Shown piece after piece: positions 6,187-6,228 of a DNA stretch of 6,228 bases. The position numbers and the translations under genes were made by a program. The stretch lies in NCBI GenBank assembly GCA_029777735.1, contig JAKORR010000174.1:1-6228 (forward strand), written 5' to 3'. Under the pieces are notes generated by a model that was given only the letters and a program-made list of their open reading frames with translations, did not search any database and was not told the origin of the DNA. The first letter of the stretch is position 1, and every line of letters begins with the position of its first letter. The DNA is from Armatimonadota bacterium (GTDB lineage Bacteria; Armatimonadota; Zipacnadia; Zipacnadales; FEN-943).

Positions 6187-6228
6187 AGGCAAAGACGAGA
6201 TCGTTGGTATGCAGAGCTTAGTATGCCG

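Overview
The window reads as a bacterial chromosome segment, GC-rich and densely coded. The gene content is an ABC-2 type exporter next to two-component signalling genes. The style of the proteins points to the Chloroflexota (Anaerolineae-like): a many-membrane-span ComP/DesK-type kinase, an ABC ATPase with a 'VLEGxRNxYW' Q-loop region, and a NarL-type regulator. That taxonomic guess rests on remembered family resemblance and is only moderately supported. No RNA gene, CRISPR array, insertion sequence or phage gene is visible.

Layout. Bases 12-4896 on the plus strand hold four tightly packed genes. They are a 785-residue membrane histidine kinase with an extracytoplasmic PDZ-like segment, an ABC ATPase, and two paralogous ABC-2 permeases. 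The gaps are 3 bases, a 1-base overlap and 11 bases, so this is almost certainly one operon. Bases 4897-5019 are a non-coding gap between convergent operons, with two small hairpins. Bases 5020-6175 on the minus strand hold a NarL/FixJ response regulator (232 aa) followed, after one base, by a small conserved protein of unknown function (151 aa). The last 53 bases are the leader of the regulator gene, with a strong Shine-Dalgarno site.

How they may work together. The kinase would sense an envelope or membrane signal and phosphorylate a NarL-type regulator. The ATPase and two permeases would form an exporter (one ATPase pair plus a permease heterodimer) for an unknown substrate such as a lipid, peptide, drug or ion. 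Kinase/regulator/ABC-2 clusters are an established arrangement, for example B. subtilis yvfRSTU and natKRAB. Here the only regulator in view lies on the opposite strand in a convergent operon, so the kinase-regulator pairing is an inference.

The parts that look least routine are the PDZ-like sensor loop of the kinase, the Glu in place of Gln in the ATPase Q-loop, the roughly 12-residue insertion after the phospho-acceptor in the regulator, and the uncharacterised protein translationally coupled to the regulator. I do not see a clearly novel system. The best candidate for new biology is the regulator/unknown-protein pair.
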